The notes under the pieces: model-generated
What the model was told of the DNA's origin: nothing
The model's input: only the letters and a program-made list of their open reading frames with translations
Databases searched by the model: none
NCBI GenBank assembly: GCA_017553665.1
Contig: JAFZKM010000108.1
Coordinates: 1 to 6,335, forward strand
Reading direction: 5' to 3'
DNA length: 6,335 nucleotides
Source of the DNA: Lachnospiraceae bacterium
Lineage (GTDB): Bacteria; Bacillota_A; Clostridia; Lachnospirales; Lachnospiraceae
In this document: positions 1 to 6,335 of the stretch, one piece after another
Numbering within the stretch: the stretch's first letter is position 1
How the letters are laid out: each line of letters starts with the position of its first letter
Made by a program: the position numbers and the translations under genes

Positions 1-3000
1 CGGACGGCGATGTGATGGGCGCGATCCTCGACCGCAACGGACTACGTCCTTCGAGATATGTCCTTACCGATGACGGCAGACTGTTCCTCTCATCCGAGGT
101 CGGCGTTCTGCCTCTCGATGAGAGCCATATAGTGAAGAAGGAAAGGCTTCACCCCGGCAAGATCCTACTCGTTGACACGAAGCAGAAGCGTATCTTCGTC
201 GATGAGGAGATCAAGGAAAAATACGCTCTTTCCGAGCCCTTCGGCGAGTGGCTCGACAGCAATCTGATCCACCTTGCGGACCTGAAGATCCCGAACAAAA
301 AGGTTCCGATGCTCGCGGGAGAAGGCAGGCAGCGCCTGCAGAAGGCGTTCGGCTATACCTGGGAGGATTATTACGACGGCATCCTTAATATGGCGCTTTC
401 GGGCAACGAGAGCATCGGCTCGATGGGTGTCGATACGCCTATCGCGGCTCTTTCCGACAAATACCAGCCGCTGTTCTATTATTTCAAGCAGCAGTTCGCG
501 CAGGTAACGAACCCTCCTATCGACGCGCAGCGCGAGGAGATCGTAACCTCACGTACAGTATATGTGGGCAAAAACGGCAATCTGCTCGAGCAGAAGCCCG
601 GTAACTGCCATGTACTTAAGATAAACAATCCGATACTTACCGACCTTGACCTTTTGAAGATCGAGAATATGAAAAGAGACGGCTTCAAGGTATCAAAGGT
701 ATCGACTCTGTATTATAAGAGCTCTCCGATGAAGATGGTCTTAAAGCACCTCTTCCTTGAGGTCGACAAGGCCTATAAGGAGGGCGCCAACATCCTGATC
801 CTCTCCGACAGGGGAGTGGACGAGAACCATGTAGCGATCCCTTCGCTGCTGGCGGTAGCTGCGGTCCACAAGCATCTCGTAGACACGAGGAAATGTACCG
901 CAATGTCGCTGATCCTTGAGTCGGCCGAGCCCAGACAGGTACATCATTTCGCGGCTCTTTTGGGATACGGTGCTTCGGCGGTCAATCCGTATCTCGCGCA
1001 CGTGACGATCGCGCAGCTGATCGAAGAGGAACTGCTTGACAAGGATTATTACGCGGCTGTTGACGACTATGACGACGCGATCCTGTTCGGCATCGTAAAG
1101 ATAGCTTCGAAGATGGGCATTTCCACGATACAGTCGTATCAGGGCAGCAAGATATTTGAGGCGATCGGCATCTCGCCCGAGGTCATTGACGAGTATTTCA
1201 CGGGCACCGTAAGCCGCGTGGGAGGCATTACGCTCGAAGACATCGGAAGGGCTACGGACGCGCAGCACAGCCTCGCTTTCGATCCGCTCGGACTTGATGT
1301 GAACCTTGAGCTTACCGCTCTCGGAAGGCATAAATCGAGAAGACAGGGAGAAAACCACAGATACAATCCCGAGACCATACACGCGCTGCAGACCGCGACC
1401 AGAGAAGGCAATTATGAGCGCTTCAAGGAGTATACGAAGCTCGCGGACGCCGAGAGAACGGGGTATTTAAGAACCCTGCTCGATTTCAATGAGGCCGCGC
1501 AGCCCGTCCCGCTCGACGAGGTAGAGGACGAGCACTCGATCGTAAAGCGCTTCAAGACAGGCGCGATGTCCTACGGTTCGATCTCCGAGGAAGCTCATGA
1601 GACTCTCGCGATCGCGATGAACCGCCTTCAGGGCAAGTCAAACAGCGGTGAAGGCGGTGAGAGCGAAGAGAGACTGATGTCTGCGGGAACCGATCACGAC
1701 AGAAGCTCGGCGATCAAGCAGGTGGCGAGCGGACGTTTCGGCGTGACGAGCAGATATCTCGTCAGCGCGAAGGAGATCCAGATCAAGATGGCGCAGGGCG
1801 CGAAGCCCGGCGAGGGCGGACATCTGCCCGGCAAGAAGGTTTATCCGTGGATCGCGAAGACCAGGCATTCAACGCCCGGCGTGAGCCTTATCTCACCTCC
1901 TCCGCACCACGATATCTATTCGATCGAGGATCTGGCCCAGCTGATCTACGATCTGAAGAACGCGAACAAGAACGCGAGGATTTCGGTAAAGCTTGTTTCG
2001 GAAGCAGGCGTGGGAACCGTAGCCGCGGGTGTTGCGAAGGCGGGAGCGGGAGTCATCCTGATCTCGGGCTACGACGGCGGAACGGGAGCCGCACCGCTTT
2101 CTTCGATACATAATGCGGGACTTCCGTGGGAACTCGGACTCGCCGAGACTCACCAGACTCTGATCGCGAACGGCCTCCGCAATAAAGTCGTTATCGAGAC
2201 GGACGGCAAACTGATGACCGGAAGGGACGTGGCGATCGCCGCGATCCTGGGCGCCGAGGAATTCGGTTTCGCTACGGCTCCGCTGATCACGATGGGCTGC
2301 GTAATGATGAGACAGTGCCAGTCGGATACATGTCCGATGGGCGTCGCGACGCAGAATCCCGAGCTGAGAAAACGGTTCGCGGGCAAGCCCGAATATGTTG
2401 AGAATTTTATGCTCTTTATCGCGAGACAGCTCCGTGAGATCATGGCATCGCTCGGTGTACGCTCGGTGGAAGAGCTCGTCGGCAGAACCGATCTGCTGAA
2501 GATCAAAGACGGTCTGAACGAATCGCAGAAGAAGCTCGATCTGTCGGGGATTTTGCTCGATATGTCGGGTACTCCGAGGGACAAGGCGGTATTCGGGAAA
2601 GGCAATCTCTTTGATTTCGGGCTTGAGAAGACACTTGACGAGAGCGTGCTCTTAAAGTCGAAGAAGCTTTTAAAGTCCATAAAGGAAGGCACGAAGTCGT
2701 CGATCTCGATCAATGTCGGCAATACCGACAGGACCTTCGGAACTTTGCTCGGAGCGGAGATCACAAGGCATCACGCGGACGGTCTTGACGAGGATACGAT
2801 CACGATCAGCTGCGCGGGCGCGGGCGGACAGAGCTTCGGAGCATTTATCCCGAAGGGCCTCACGCTGAAGCTCACGGGCGACGCGAACGATTACTTCGGG
2901 AAAGGTCTTTCGGGCGGCAAGCTGACCGTTCAGGCGCCTAAAGAGGCCAAATACGATCCTTCAGAGAACATCATGGTAGGCAACGTTGCTCTGTACGGCG

Positions 3001-3497
3001 CGACCTCGGGCCAGGCTTACATCGCGGGAATGGCGGGCGAGCGCTTTGCCATAAGGAATTCCGGCGCTGTGGCTGTTGTTGAGGGCGTCGGCGAGCACGG
3101 ATGCGAGTACATGACCGGCGGATGCGTGGTCATCCTCGGACCTACGGGAAAGAACTTCGCGGCCGGCATGAGCGGCGGCGTGGCTTACGTGCTCGACATG
3201 GACAACAAGCTGTACAGGAACCTCAACAAGCAGCTCGTCAACATGGAGACCGTGGAGCACAAGGCGGACCTCGATGAGCTGAAGCGCCTGATCACGGCGC
3301 ATGTCGAGAATACGGGCTCGGAAAAGGGTCGTAAGATACTCGATGATTTTGACAGGTATGTATCGCATTTTAAGAAGATCATACCCGTGGACTATAAGGA
3401 AATGCTGAGACTCATCGCGAAGGCGGAGGAAGAGGGAATGGACCCCGAGGCCGCGAAGATCGAAGCTTTCAGAACGTTTGTCGGTGAAAAAGTGTGA
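1..3497 (+). CDS. gltB: Glutamate synthase large (alpha) subunit GltB, 5'-truncated by window edge
   Basis: Large subunit of glutamate synthase (GOGAT): glutamine-derived ammonia plus 2-oxoglutarate gives glutamate on FMN, with electrons from GltD; cytoplasmic. The frame is open to base 1 (first full codon at base 3), so the GTG at 12 and ATG at 15 are internal. About 1164 of the family's roughly 1500 residues are present; most of the N-terminal glutaminase domain, including its catalytic Cys1, lies upstream. Numbering from the codon at 12: the glutaminase tail carries LDRNGLRPSRY (6-16); the central domain runs from about 195 to 480 (SDRGVDENHVAIP, ESAEPRQVHHFAALLGYGA); the FMN domain runs from about 510 to 830 (SNSGEGGE 543-550, AQGAKPGEGG 594-603, GYDGGTGAAP 686-695). 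C763, C769 and C774 form the C-x5-C-x4-C [3Fe-4S] motif. The glycine-rich GXGXG beta-helix domain covers about 900-1060. No frameshift or missing conserved block is seen. The TGA at 3495-3497 is 17 bases before gltD. Confidence 0.97.
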   Translation, partial: DGDVMGAILDRNGLRPSRYVLTDDGRLFLSSEVGVLPLDESHIVKKERLHPGKILLVDTKQKRIFVDEEIKEKYALSEPFGEWLDSNLIHLADLKIPNKKVPMLAGEGRQRLQKAFGYTWEDYYDGILNMALSGNESIGSMGVDTPIAALSDKYQPLFYYFKQQFAQVTNPPIDAQREEIVTSRTVYVGKNGNLLEQKPGNCHVLKINNPILTDLDLLKIENMKRDGFKVSKVSTLYYKSSPMKMVLKHLFLEVDKAYKEGANILILSDRGVDENHVAIPSLLAVAAVHKHLVDTRKCTAMSLILESAEPRQVHHFAALLGYGASAVNPYLAHVTIAQLIEEELLDKDYYAAVDDYDDAILFGIVKIASKMGISTIQSYQGSKIFEAIGISPEVIDEYFTGTVSRVGGITLEDIGRATDAQHSLAFDPLGLDVNLELTALGRHKSRRQGENHRYNPETIHALQTATREGNYERFKEYTKLADAERTGYLRTLLDFNEAAQPVPLDEVEDEHSIVKRFKTGAMSYGSISEEAHETLAIAMNRLQGKSNSGEGGESEERLMSAGTDHDRSSAIKQVASGRFGVTSRYLVSAKEIQIKMAQGAKPGEGGHLPGKKVYPWIAKTRHSTPGVSLISPPPHHDIYSIEDLAQLIYDLKNANKNARISVKLVSEAGVGTVAAGVAKAGAGVILISGYDGGTGAAPLSSIHNAGLPWELGLAETHQTLIANGLRNKVVIETDGKLMTGRDVAIAAILGAEEFGFATAPLITMGCVMMRQCQSDTCPMGVATQNPELRKRFAGKPEYVENFMLFIARQLREIMASLGVRSVEELVGRTDLLKIKDGLNESQKKLDLSGILLDMSGTPRDKAVFGKGNLFDFGLEKTLDESVLLKSKKLLKSIKEGTKSSISINVGNTDRTFGTLLGAEITRHHADGLDEDTITISCAGAGGQSFGAFIPKGLTLKLTGDANDYFGKGLSGGKLTVQAPKEAKYDPSENIMVGNVALYGATSGQAYIAGMAGERFAIRNSGAVAVVEGVGEHGCEYMTGGCVVILGPTGKNFAAGMSGGVAYVLDMDNKLYRNLNKQLVNMETVEHKADLDELKRLITAHVENTGSEKGRKILDDFDRYVSHFKKIIPVDYKEMLRLIAKAEEEGMDPEAAKIEAFRTFVGEKV

Positions 3498-3500
3498 CAT

Positions 3501-3507
3501 AAGAGGA
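3501..3507 (+). promoter_or_regulatory. Shine-Dalgarno site of gltD
   Basis: AAGAGGA lies 7 bases before the ATG at 3515 and fixes the gltD start. A nearer ATG at 3510 is only 2 bases from this site and is in a different frame, so it is unlikely to be used. The site sits in the 17-base gap after gltB, as expected for coupled translation of two subunits of one enzyme. Confidence 0.8.
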
Positions 3508-3514
3508 CAATGCA

Positions 3515-4999
3515 ATGGGAAAAACAACGGGTTTTCTTGAGTATGACAGAAAAGAAGGAAAAGTCAGGGAAGAAGCGGAAAGAGTGCTCGATTTCAGGGA
3601 GTTCCACGAGAGACTTTCCCTTCCGGAGCAGAGACTTCAGGCCGCAAGGTGCATGAACTGCGGAGTTCCGTTCTGCCAGGCGGGCGCGATGCTTGCCGGA
3701 ATGGCGTCCGGATGTCCGCTGCATAACCTTGTTCCCGAGGTCAATGAGCTGGTTTACCGCGGAAGGATGGCAGAGGCCTACAGAAGGCTCTCAATTACGC
3801 ATCCCCTGCCCGAATTTACCTGCAGGGTATGTCCGGCACTCTGTGAAGCGGCCTACACCTGCGGATACGAGGACGAAGCGGTGTCGACGAAGGAAAACGA
3901 AAAGGCCGTTATCGAATATGCCTTTGAGCACGGTCTGGTTTCGGACGGAGCGCCCGCGGTCAGGACAGGCAAGAAGGTCGCGATCGTAGGAAGCGGGCCT
4001 TCGGGACTCGCTGCCGCGAAGGAGCTTAACCGCAGAGGTCATCTGGTGACCGTGTATGAGCGCCGCGACCGTATCGGAGGACTGCTGCGTTACGGAATCC
4101 CGAACATGAAGCTTGACAAGTCCGTGATCGACCGCAGACTTGCTCTTATGGAAAAGGCAGGCATCAGCTTTGTCGTGAATGCCGATATCGGAAAGGATAT
4201 CCCCGCGTCGAAGCTTGTAAATGAATACGATGCCGTGATCCTCGCGTGCGGGGCTTCGAACCCGAGAGACATCAAGGTTCCGGGAAGGGACGCGAAGGGA
4301 ATCCGTTTCGCGGTTGATTTCCTTTCCGAAGTTACGAAGAGCCTGCTCGATTCCAAATTTGAGAAGATCCCGACCGAACTCGCGAAGGGCAAGCATGTGA
4401 TAGTCATCGGCGGCGGAGATACCGGCAATGACTGTGTGGGCACTAGCATAAGACTCGGAGCGAAGAGCGTTACACAGCTCGAGATGATGCCCGAACCGCC
4501 CGCAAAGAGGCTTCCGACGAACTCCTGGCCGGAGTGGCCGAGAGTCCTGAAGACCGATTACGGCCAGGAAGAGGCGATCCGGAAGTTCGGTTCGGATCCC
4601 CGAATCTACAAGACCACGGTGAAGGAATTCATCAAGGATAAAAAGGGTAATGTAAAGGCTGCGGTACTGATAAGTCTTGAGCCTAAAAAGGATGAGAAGA
4701 CCGGACGCATGAACATGGTTCCCGTGGAGGGAAGTGAGAAGGAGATCCCGGCTGATCTGGTTTTGATCGCGGCAGGGTTCCTCGGCAGCGAGCAGTATGT
4801 GACCGAGGGCTTCGGAGTCGAAGTCGACGGACGTACGAATGTAAAGACCGCGCCGGGAGAGCACGCTACATCGCAGGCAAAGGTTTATGTCGCGGGAGAC
4901 ATGCACCGCGGACAGTCGCTCGTTGTATGGGCGCTCTCTGAGGGTGTGAGCGTCGCGAAGGCGGTAGATAAAGATCTGATGGGGTATACTAATCTGTGA
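3515..4999 (+). CDS. gltD: Glutamate synthase small (beta) subunit GltD, NAD(P)H-dependent
   Basis: The small subunit of glutamate synthase oxidises NAD(P)H on FAD and passes electrons through iron-sulfur clusters to the FMN of GltB. The 494 residues are in the usual range and the protein looks complete. The N-terminal region has two cysteine groups, C46/C49/C54/C67 and C103/C106/C110/C116, which fit the two [4Fe-4S] clusters of this family. A Rossmann FAD motif, GSGPSGL, starts at residue 159. A second dinucleotide fold for NAD(P)H has GGGDTGND at 299-306. The C-terminal FAD-contact motif AGDMHRGQSLVVWALSEG spans 460-477. The start ATG has a good Shine-Dalgarno site, and MGKTTGFLEY matches the usual GltD N-terminus. 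One oddity is the 12-residue spacer between C54 and C67, against about 3 in the E. coli protein as I recall it. Related beta-subunit-like proteins exist (NfnB, the dihydropyrimidine dehydrogenase N-domain), but the adjacent gltB makes GltD the firm choice. Whether it prefers NADH or NADPH cannot be read from the sequence. Confidence 0.97.
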   Translation: MGKTTGFLEYDRKEGKVREEAERVLDFREFHERLSLPEQRLQAARCMNCGVPFCQAGAMLAGMASGCPLHNLVPEVNELVYRGRMAEAYRRLSITHPLPEFTCRVCPALCEAAYTCGYEDEAVSTKENEKAVIEYAFEHGLVSDGAPAVRTGKKVAIVGSGPSGLAAAKELNRRGHLVTVYERRDRIGGLLRYGIPNMKLDKSVIDRRLALMEKAGISFVVNADIGKDIPASKLVNEYDAVILACGASNPRDIKVPGRDAKGIRFAVDFLSEVTKSLLDSKFEKIPTELAKGKHVIVIGGGDTGNDCVGTSIRLGAKSVTQLEMMPEPPAKRLPTNSWPEWPRVLKTDYGQEEAIRKFGSDPRIYKTTVKEFIKDKKGNVKAAVLISLEPKKDEKTGRMNMVPVEGSEKEIPADLVLIAAGFLGSEQYVTEGFGVEVDGRTNVKTAPGEHATSQAKVYVAGDMHRGQSLVVWALSEGVSVAKAVDKDLMGYTNL

Positions 5000-5000
5000 T

Positions 5001-5007
5001 AAGGAAG
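5001..5007 (+). promoter_or_regulatory. Shine-Dalgarno site of dapL
   Basis: AAGGAAG, within a purine run, ends 8 bases before the ATG at 5016. It begins one base after the gltD stop codon is cleared, so ribosomes ending gltD release directly over it. This supports the ATG at 5016 as the dapL start and suggests translational coupling to gltD. Confidence 0.8.
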
Positions 5008-5015
5008 AAGAGAAA

Positions 5016-6230
5016 ATGGCAAGGATAAACGAGAATTACAAGAAACTCCCGGGAAGTTATCTGTTCTCGATGATCGGGAAAAAGGTCAGGGAATATGGGG
5101 AGGCGCATCCCGAGGCAAAGATCATCAGGCTCGGCATCGGCGACGTTACGCAGCCAATCGCGCCGAAGGTCATCGAGGCGCTGCATTCGGCAGTGGACGA
5201 GATGGGGGACGCCTCGACCTTTAAGGGTTACGCGCCGGATCTCGGCTATGAATTCCTGAGGAGCGTGATCGCCGAAAAAGATTACAGGGACAGGGGCTGC
5301 GACATTTCCGCCGACGAGATATTCGTCTCCGACGGCGCGAAGTGCGACTGCGGCAATATACAGGAGATATTTGACGTTGGAAACAGGATCGCAGTATGTG
5401 ACCCTGTTTATCCCGTTTATGTGGACTCAAACGTTATGGCGGGCAGGACCGGGGCTTATGACGCGGCGGCGGAGCGTTTTGAGAACGTGATCTACATGCC
5501 CTGCACCGCGGGAAACGGCTTTGTACCGGAGCTCCCGAAGGAGGTTCCGGACCTGATCTATCTGTGTTTCCCGAACAATCCGACCGGAGCGGTGATCAAA
5601 AAAGACGAGCTTCAGAAATGGGTCGATTTTGCGAATAAAAATGACAGTATAATACTTTACGATGCGGCCTATGAAGCGTATATTAATGAAGGTGATGTTC
5701 CTCACAGCATATACGAATGCGACGGCGCGAGGGACTGCGCGATAGAGTTCAGGTCGTTCTCGAAAACAGCCGGCTTCACGGGCCTGAGGCTGGGCTTTAC
5801 AGTCATTCCGAAGGATCTTACGACCGGAGGAGAGAAGCTCTGGCCGCTCTGGGCAAGAAGGCACGGAACGAAGTACAACGGAGCGCCCTATATCGTGCAG
5901 AAGGCCGGCGAAGCCGTTTATTCTCCCGAGGGAAGGCAGCAGGTGCGTGAGCAGATCGCTTACTATATGGGCAACGCGAAGATCATCATGGATGGGCTTT
6001 CATCGGCGGGCTTCGAGGTTTCGGGCGGCGTGAACGCGCCGTATATCTGGCTGAAGACGCCGGGGAACATGACGAGCTGGGAGTTTTTCGACTATCTTCT
6101 CTCAAAGGCAAACGTTGTCGGAACACCGGGATCGGGTTTCGGTCCGCACGGAGAGCATTATTTCAGGCTTACGGCGTTTGGCAGCAGGGAGAACACGGTC
6201 GAAGCGGTTGAAAGATTCAAAACACTTTAA
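5016..6230 (+). CDS. dapL: LL-diaminopimelate aminotransferase DapL
   Basis: PLP-dependent class I/II aminotransferase that converts tetrahydrodipicolinate plus glutamate directly to LL-diaminopimelate plus 2-oxoglutarate. This bypasses the succinylase/acetylase steps (DapD, DapC, DapE) on the way to meso-diaminopimelate, lysine and peptidoglycan. The 404 residues are close to the family length of about 410. Family-specific blocks are [15 protein letters not shown] (4-18), [12 protein letters not shown] (39-50), [16 protein letters not shown] (67-82) and [15 protein letters not shown] (105-119). Fold-type I catalytic positions visible are NNPTG (187-191), D216 for the PLP pyridine nitrogen, Y219, the Schiff-base lysine K250 in SFSK, R258, and R384 as the likely substrate carboxylate arginine. 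These are assigned by motif, not by structure. The residue after KCD is C112; other family members I recall have T, S or I there. It lies 16 bases after gltD, which supplies its amino donor glutamate, and 17 bases before pyrG. Aspartate or alanine aminotransferase is much less likely given the DapL-only blocks. Confidence 0.96.
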   Translation: MARINENYKKLPGSYLFSMIGKKVREYGEAHPEAKIIRLGIGDVTQPIAPKVIEALHSAVDEMGDASTFKGYAPDLGYEFLRSVIAEKDYRDRGCDISADEIFVSDGAKCDCGNIQEIFDVGNRIAVCDPVYPVYVDSNVMAGRTGAYDAAAERFENVIYMPCTAGNGFVPELPKEVPDLIYLCFPNNPTGAVIKKDELQKWVDFANKNDSIILYDAAYEAYINEGDVPHSIYECDGARDCAIEFRSFSKTAGFTGLRLGFTVIPKDLTTGGEKLWPLWARRHGTKYNGAPYIVQKAGEAVYSPEGRQQVREQIAYYMGNAKIIMDGLSSAGFEVSGGVNAPYIWLKTPGNMTSWEFFDYLLSKANVVGTPGSGFGPHGEHYFRLTAFGSRENTVEAVERFKTL

Positions 6231-6231
6231 T

Positions 6232-6239
6232 GGGGAGAG
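6232..6239 (+). promoter_or_regulatory. Shine-Dalgarno site of pyrG
   Basis: GGGGAGAG lies 8 bases before the ATG at 6248 and fixes the pyrG start. It begins one base after the dapL TAA. A second purine run, GAAGG at 6241-6245, is too close to the ATG to be the main site. Confidence 0.75.
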
Positions 6240-6247
6240 AGAAGGCA

Positions 6248-6335
6248 ATGGAGAATCGGAAAACAAAGTTTATTTTTGTTACAGGCGGTGTTGTTTCAGG
6301 CTTGGGAAAGGGAATCACGGCAGCTTCGCTCGGAC
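6248..6335 (+). CDS. pyrG: CTP synthase PyrG, N-terminal fragment, cut by the window end
   Basis: CTP synthase makes CTP from UTP, ATP and glutamine in the cytoplasm; it is the last step of de novo pyrimidine nucleotide synthesis and releases glutamate. Only 29 codons and one base are in the window, of about 535 residues expected. They suffice for a call: [20 protein letters not shown] (7-26) is the synthetase-domain signature with its ATP-binding loop, and K21 matches the conserved loop lysine. The form VVSGLGKGI, with G in place of the second S of VVSSLGKGI, also occurs in the family. The start is supported by the Shine-Dalgarno site at 6232-6239 and the usual short N-terminus. The first codons are visibly richer in A and T (AAA, ACA, TTT, ATT) than the preceding genes, which is common near translation starts and too short to suggest foreign origin. 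The glutaminase domain and allosteric sites are outside the window. Confidence 0.93.
   Translation, partial: MENRKTKFIFVTGGVVSGLGKGITAASLG

Noticed and set aside
12..17. GTG/ATG at 12-17 as a genuine start for the first gene
   Set aside because: The frame is open upstream to the window edge, and the upstream codons (Asp-Gly-Asp) continue the conserved GltB motif before VMGAILDRNG. These are internal codons of a truncated gene.
741..1382. Minus-strand open frame of 213 codons opposite gltB; similar ones at 2150-2764 and 2961-3527
   Set aside because: All sit opposite conserved gltB coding sequence and none has a recognisable domain. They are composition-driven shadows.
1606..1617. Perfect 12-base palindrome TCGCGATCGCGA containing GCGATCGC, the cyanobacterial HIP1 octamer; GCGATCGC recurs at 2232-2239
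   Set aside because: Both copies encode conserved residues (LAIAM and VAIAA) with the codons GCG/GCC and ATC preferred throughout the window. Two copies in 6.3 kb are explained by codon use, and the genes do not look cyanobacterial.
3510..3656. Overlapping + strand frame starting at the ATG just upstream of gltD (48 codons)
   Set aside because: Its ATG is only 2 bases from the Shine-Dalgarno site, the product is Lys/Arg-rich with no recognisable motif, and it overlaps the conserved gltD N-terminus in another frame.
3791..4906. Minus-strand open frame of 371 codons opposite gltD
   Set aside because: It lies wholly inside a well-supported conserved gene, has low-complexity Arg/Leu/His-rich content and resembles no family I know. 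The codon choice of gltD leaves few stops on the opposite strand, which explains the length.
6208..6231. Possible promoter before pyrG: TTGAAA at 6208 and TTTAAT at 6226
   Set aside because: The spacing between the two boxes is 12 bases, too short for a sigma-70 type promoter, and the start point would fall around or past the pyrG start codon.
1..6335. High density of GATC sites
   Set aside because: They arise mostly where the preferred ATC codon follows a codon ending in G, such as GCG, AAG, GAG or CTG. This is a codon-pair effect and not evidence of a methylation-linked signal.

Overview
The window is an ordinary, fully coding stretch of bacterial chromosome with four genes in a row on the + strand. 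In order they are gltB (glutamate synthase large subunit, 5' end cut off by the window), gltD (glutamate synthase small subunit, complete), dapL (LL-diaminopimelate aminotransferase, complete) and pyrG (CTP synthase, only the first 29 codons). The three gaps between genes are 17, 16 and 17 bases. Each holds a clear purine-rich Shine-Dalgarno sequence 7 to 8 bases before an ATG, and none has room for a terminator or a conventional promoter. The simplest reading is one transcript running through all four genes, starting upstream of the window.

The organism is probably an anaerobic Gram-positive of the Clostridia (Lachnospiraceae- or Oscillospiraceae-like gut or rumen lineages). The DapL and GltD proteins look like clostridial versions, DapL is common in that group, and the Shine-Dalgarno sites are strong and regular. 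The base composition is fairly GC-rich by eye, with many GCG, ATC and CTC codons, which would suit a higher-GC member or an uncultured lineage. This assignment is an inference from recall, not a search result.

The genes share glutamate and glutamine chemistry. GltB and GltD together turn glutamine plus 2-oxoglutarate into two glutamates, using reduced pyridine nucleotide. DapL spends a glutamate to aminate tetrahydrodipicolinate to LL-diaminopimelate, for lysine and the peptidoglycan cross-bridge, and returns 2-oxoglutarate. PyrG uses glutamine nitrogen to turn UTP into CTP and releases glutamate. The cluster therefore links nitrogen assimilation to cell-wall and lysine precursor supply and to pyrimidine nucleotide supply.

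I found no RNA genes, mobile elements, repeats, CRISPR arrays, broken genes or convincing minus-strand genes. No gene-free stretch is longer than 17 bases. I see no sign of an undescribed system. The points most worth a second look are the gene order itself, the lack of space for the usual pyrG leader attenuator, and a 12-residue spacer within the N-terminal cysteine cluster of GltD.
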